From an uncultured Lachnospiraceae bacterium (GTDB lineage: Bacteria; Bacillota; Clostridia; Lachnospirales; Lachnospiraceae), in assembly GCA_947382625.1 (NCBI GenBank), contig CANDAG010000010.1:47320-111319 (forward strand): 64,000 nucleotides of DNA, in the 5' to 3' direction. The notes beneath the pieces are model-generated. The model did no database searches. It was not told the DNA's origin and was given only the letters and a program-made list of their open reading frames with translations. Positions 60,489-64,000 of this stretch are shown piece by piece. The stretch's first letter is position 1. Every line of letters begins with the position of its first letter. The position numbers were made by a program, and so were the translations under genes.

Positions 60489-62378
60489 ATGTATCGAGAG
60501 TATTGGCAGATTGGAGAACCAGAGAAAATGGATAATAATAACAGATCAAAAGAGGGTTATTTTGTAATATTTGGATTGGTAATATTATTCGGGGTAAATA
60601 TCCTGTTTAATGCGTGGATCACTAAGGGAAATAGAGTGTTTTATAAAGATGATTTGAGCCTTGTAATTGCTTTTCAACAATCAAAAAACTGGAAAGAGTT
60701 TTCGTTTGCTTTGACATCCCAGAAGTTTAGACCAATTGCAATGTTTGTAATGTATATTGTTTTGAAAATATCGAAACAGAATTTGGAGATTATTGATGAA
60801 ATTCTTTTGTTATTAAATTACTTAAATGCGATTTTGGTTTTCTCATTTACCTATTGGATAATAAAAAGTGATAGTAGAGTGAAAAAAGCAGTGATAGCTT
60901 TAATGAGCAGCATCCTGTTTATAGCCTCCCATTTTGCATACTATAATATCTCAGAAGTGTTCGGAATTATGGAAGGCATGGGAGTTTTTTTGGCAATAGG
61001 GATACAGTTTACGCTCCTACTTTATATTTGGGGTGAGAAAGAACAAAAATATTTTCGAATATCAATAGTTTTATATGCAATTATTTTGTACATTCATGAG
61101 AGATATTTTGTATTATTTATTTTATTTGCAGGAGCGGTCTATCTTAAAAATGGATTACAAAGAAAAAGCGTAAAACAACTTCTATTACCTTTTTTTCTGA
61201 TGGTTTCTTTTTGGGGGGTTAGATTTGTATTATTTGGAAACAGAATGTTGGATGGTACAGGTGGAACAAATATGGTGGAAACTTTCAACTTTAAGACAGT
61301 TGTAAAGTATTGTTTTTCACAAGTTGGATATATTTTAGGCTTTCAGTGTGGTCCCCAATATCTAAATGGAATTAGTGCCAATCAAGTATCCTTGGGTATT
61401 AATCTTCTATTAATAATAAGGTTATTGTTAATACTAACTCTTTTCCTATTATTTGTAAGATTGTTGGTTGTAAATAGAAATTTTAGAAAAACGAACATTA
61501 AGCCATTTGTAATGTTTTTGCTTTTCATATCATCATGTATTGTTTCGTCCAGTATAACAATTCGCGTTGAAATGCGCTGGATTTATGTATCATACGCAAT
61601 GTTCTCCGTTATGCTGGTATACATGTTATGTGCTGTGCTAAAACATTATAGAAAAAATATTATGATATTGTTGACCTTCCTTTTTTTTGTATTGACTCTT
61701 ATAACAGAACAGTATTATAGAGAACATTATATCAATTTATATTATTGGGGAGAAAAAGATTTTTCCAGAGAGTTATATAACACAACAGTTGGAAAATATG
61801 GACAGTCCTTAAATGGTAGGGAAATAATTATTATTAGCTCAGATCCTGCTTGGGGCGAACGAGAAGATACGTATTGGGAGCAATTCTTTTCTCCTTATAT
61901 TAATAGTCATAGTTTGCATGTGACTTATGTTAAAAATACAATGCAAGCACAAATAAACCGAACAGATAATAGTGTTATATTAGTGGAGGATATAAGTGAA
62001 AGAAAGTATACAGATATTACTGATGTTTGTCCTATATCTAATAGGCCATATGCAATTTATGGGATATATGCAGATGGATGGTTTGAGCCAGATTGTAAAT
62101 TTGAAATATATGGAAGTACAAACAGCAAATACGTACTAACATTCTACTATCCAGAAACAGAACAATTAGTTGGTTCACCAAATGGTACAATTATTGTTAA
62201 TAGTGAAAAAGAAATATTTTTTGAATTAACAGGAAATTTAACATCAGTAGAAGTTGAGTTGTCCCCTAAAACGATAAATACGATTCAAATCTTATCAAAT
62301 TTTTGGGTACATGAAAATACGGGTAGATCGGAGGATGGGCGGTTGTCAAGTGTTCTGATATCTAACAATCAATCTTAA
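60489..62378 (+). CDS. Large polytopic membrane protein, GT-C-like, with C-terminal beta domain
   Basis: 629 residues. About eleven membrane segments up to residue 410, then an outside domain of some 220 residues. The first loop VFYKDDLSLVIAFQQSKNWK has the Asp pair common in GT-C transferases. The C-terminal part contains YAIYGIYADGWFEPDCKFEI near 520 and ends in a beta-rich stretch; a like segment (KYDDGWCEQEMRF) occurs in the next protein. Named family not recognised. The start could be the ATG at 60489 (GGATGG upstream) or at 60528 (GGAG upstream). It is probably transcribed from the promoter inside gmhA and may add a lipid-linked sugar to the exported heptose-containing glycan. Confidence 0.62.
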   Translation: MYREYWQIGEPEKMDNNNRSKEGYFVIFGLVILFGVNILFNAWITKGNRVFYKDDLSLVIAFQQSKNWKEFSFALTSQKFRPIAMFVMYIVLKISKQNLEIIDEILLLLNYLNAILVFSFTYWIIKSDSRVKKAVIALMSSILFIASHFAYYNISEVFGIMEGMGVFLAIGIQFTLLLYIWGEKEQKYFRISIVLYAIILYIHERYFVLFILFAGAVYLKNGLQRKSVKQLLLPFFLMVSFWGVRFVLFGNRMLDGTGGTNMVETFNFKTVVKYCFSQVGYILGFQCGPQYLNGISANQVSLGINLLLIIRLLLILTLFLLFVRLLVVNRNFRKTNIKPFVMFLLFISSCIVSSSITIRVEMRWIYVSYAMFSVMLVYMLCAVLKHYRKNIMILLTFLFFVLTLITEQYYREHYINLYYWGEKDFSRELYNTTVGKYGQSLNGREIIIISSDPAWGEREDTYWEQFFSPYINSHSLHVTYVKNTMQAQINRTDNSVILVEDISERKYTDITDVCPISNRPYAIYGIYADGWFEPDCKFEIYGSTNSKYVLTFYYPETEQLVGSPNGTIIVNSEKEIFFELTGNLTSVEVELSPKTINTIQILSNFWVHENTGRSEDGRLSSVLISNNQS

Positions 62379-62448
62379 GCAATTTTGGGGTTGTTTAGGT
62401 GCTTTGAAACAGTTAATTTTGATCTTTTAATGTGAGGTGGCTAACAAG

Positions 62449-63984
62449 ATGAATGAAAGGTTCAGTAGTAAAAACAGAAAAGTTTGTTATATTTTGGCAT
62501 CATTATTTGGGGTAGTATACATTATATATTGTAAGGTGACTTTTGTGGAACTTCCACACATGACTTGGTTTGATCAAATACCATTAGCAGATTTGTATTA
62601 TTCGGGTAAACTCCAGATTTCTGATTTGTTTTCAAGATATGGTGAGCATGGAATGTTGGCGAATAATCTGATTTATTTAGTAAATGTGATATTTTTTCAT
62701 GGAACAACGCTTTTTGATGTATACTTGAATGATTTTAATGTAATGGTATCGGGGGGGCTTTTAATATATAGTACAATAAAGACATTGGAACCAAGAAGAA
62801 GTATGATATTTTGGGTTATGGTAGAGTCGGTTTTTATGTTTTCGTTTTTCCAAGCATCATCTGGAGCAATGGAAACGCAGGTGCGATTAGGACTTCTTTT
62901 TTTCCTTTTAGCGATGCTGATGGTTGATCAAGAACTGGGAGAAAATGAATGTAGCAAACTACATTTTGCTGTCACTGAAATTTTGATTGTTTTGAGCATA
63001 AATGTATTCGGTACATTATACTCATTTGCTGGTGTTCCTTGCGTATGGGCAATTATTATATTTCTTTTTTTCAAAAATAGAAAATGGGGAAAAAGAAGTA
63101 TTATAATAGCAAGTACTTATTTGGCAACAATACCTATATATCTAATTGAGTATGGCGATTTTTTGAGAGGAGAGAGCGGAATTGGTGCAAGTCTTTTGTC
63201 GGTTTTTTTACACCCAATTGAATTGATGAAAGGGGTGTTTGCTTGGTATGCCAATGGAGTTTTGGGATGGGCATTTCACGAAAGTAGTATTTATCGAGCA
63301 ACCTTTTTTCTGGCAGTAGGAGCAGTTGTTTTTATTCTTACATTACTAAGTGTTATTTTATTTTTTAGGGAGCAGATGTATAAGAAAACTTGGCTTCCCC
63401 TTATGTGTATAGTATACGGTATTGGCGTTTTTACATTAGTATTGTTGGGAAGGGCTGATGGATGGGAGTGGTTTAGTAATGAATGGTATACGGTTCATAT
63501 TAAGATATCAATAGCTTCAACTATATGGATTTTCGCATATAGTTCTATAGATAAAAAAGGCATGAAAATAGGAGCATTTTCAGCATGTATATTTTTATTG
63601 GCTATAGGAATAGTGGGAAATGTATACACTATAAAAAGGGCACCTTCGGTTCATAATTATTATGTTGAGAAACAAAAATATTTATATATTGATAATGAGG
63701 CAGATATGCCTGTGAACGAGGCGGGGGAGACACCTTTATTACATTCATTAAATGCTACCATGAATAGTATTGATATTATGAAAAAATATAATTTGAGTGT
63801 ATATCAGTATTGGGATGCCTTTGAAGCTTGCCCTACAACGCGCTCAACGGGTATAAAATATATTACTGGAAAGTATGATGACGGTTGGTGTGAGCAAGAA
63901 ATGAGATTTTCTGTTCATGTAGATAATATAACGAAATTAGAAGTAAGCCTGAATTATTCACCAGCCACTGATAATTATGGCTGA
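62449..63984 (+). CDS. Large polytopic membrane protein, GT-C-like, short C-terminal domain
   Basis: 511 residues with about eleven membrane segments. The first loop MTWFDQIPLADLYYSGKLQI has an acidic GT-C-like motif, followed by SRYGEHGMLANNLIYL. The C-terminal part (GIKYITGKYDDGWCEQEMRF near 477) matches the beta domain of the preceding protein but stops about 65-70 residues earlier in that domain, at NYG and TGA near the window end. A premature stop or frameshift is possible and cannot be judged because the window ends 16 bases later. GAGGTGG lies eight bases before the ATG at 62449, which I prefer over the GTG at 62437. Confidence 0.58.
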   Translation: MNERFSSKNRKVCYILASLFGVVYIIYCKVTFVELPHMTWFDQIPLADLYYSGKLQISDLFSRYGEHGMLANNLIYLVNVIFFHGTTLFDVYLNDFNVMVSGGLLIYSTIKTLEPRRSMIFWVMVESVFMFSFFQASSGAMETQVRLGLLFFLLAMLMVDQELGENECSKLHFAVTEILIVLSINVFGTLYSFAGVPCVWAIIIFLFFKNRKWGKRSIIIASTYLATIPIYLIEYGDFLRGESGIGASLLSVFLHPIELMKGVFAWYANGVLGWAFHESSIYRATFFLAVGAVVFILTLLSVILFFREQMYKKTWLPLMCIVYGIGVFTLVLLGRADGWEWFSNEWYTVHIKISIASTIWIFAYSSIDKKGMKIGAFSACIFLLAIGIVGNVYTIKRAPSVHNYYVEKQKYLYIDNEADMPVNEAGETPLLHSLNATMNSIDIMKKYNLSVYQYWDAFEACPTTRSTGIKYITGKYDDGWCEQEMRFSVHVDNITKLEVSLNYSPATDNYG

Positions 63985-64000
63985 AAACCGCATAGTTGCT

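Overview
The window is a 64 kb stretch of a low-to-medium G+C Bacillota genome, most likely a Lachnospiraceae-type Clostridia. Support for this comes from the TATAAT/TTGACA-type promoters with extended -10 boxes, strong AGGAGG-type ribosome sites, and the gene repertoire (CotH kinases, VTC-domain and DUF4956 proteins, GT11 and PglK-like transporters). It is almost wholly a cell-surface glycan locus. I saw no rRNA, tRNA, CRISPR array, transposase or integrase.

Layout. 1-4.4 kb: the cut 3' part of an asparagine synthase gene with its terminator, then a minus-strand SGNH-like protein and MBOAT acyltransferase pair. 4.7-8.7 kb: a first VTC/DUF4956/CotH module, whose DUF4956 gene is broken at an 11-G tract. 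8.8-17.4 kb: a GT-C-type membrane protein, an acyltransferase-3 protein, two tandem GT11 genes, a GT2 and a minus-strand sugar O-methyltransferase. 17.5-50.8 kb: one long plus-strand array, often with ATGA stop/start overlaps, probably read from a TTGCCA-N17-TATAAT promoter. It holds two PglK-like ABC flippases, a Wzx-like flippase, two Wzy-like polymerases, a pyruvyltransferase, a GH105-type hydrolase, a second VTC/DUF4956/CotH module, a radical SAM/SPASM protein, a GT26-GT4 fusion, a GT-D enzyme and many GT2, GT4, GT8, GT11 and GT17 glycosyltransferases. 51-64 kb: a more A+T-rich unit with its own promoter, encoding Wzm and Wzt, a very large methyltransferase-kinase-coiled-coil-GT2-GT4 protein, the GDP-D-glycero-alpha-D-manno-heptose pathway (HddA, a HddC-GmhB fusion, GmhA) and two large membrane proteins.

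How it may work together. Heptose genes supply GDP-heptose. Glycosyltransferases build one or more repeat units, probably containing deoxyhexose transferred by GT11 enzymes. PglK/Wzx plus Wzy form one export and polymerisation route, and Wzm/Wzt forms a second. The large protein next to Wzt has the domain order and catalytic motifs expected of a WbdD-like chain terminator joined to two glycosyltransferases, and Wzt has a C-terminal domain that could read the terminal mark. The VTC/DUF4956/CotH modules look like membrane phosphate-transfer systems of unknown target. The decorators (MBOAT, acyltransferase-3, pyruvyl- and O-methyl-transferases) would modify the glycan.

The most noteworthy points are the WbdD-like giant protein with its Wzt partner, the duplicated VTC/DUF4956/CotH module (one copy with a possible phase-variable G tract, the other with an apparent ATC start), 27-bp palindromes flanked by perfect direct repeats, and a 39-bp repeat inserted in frame inside the MBOAT gene.
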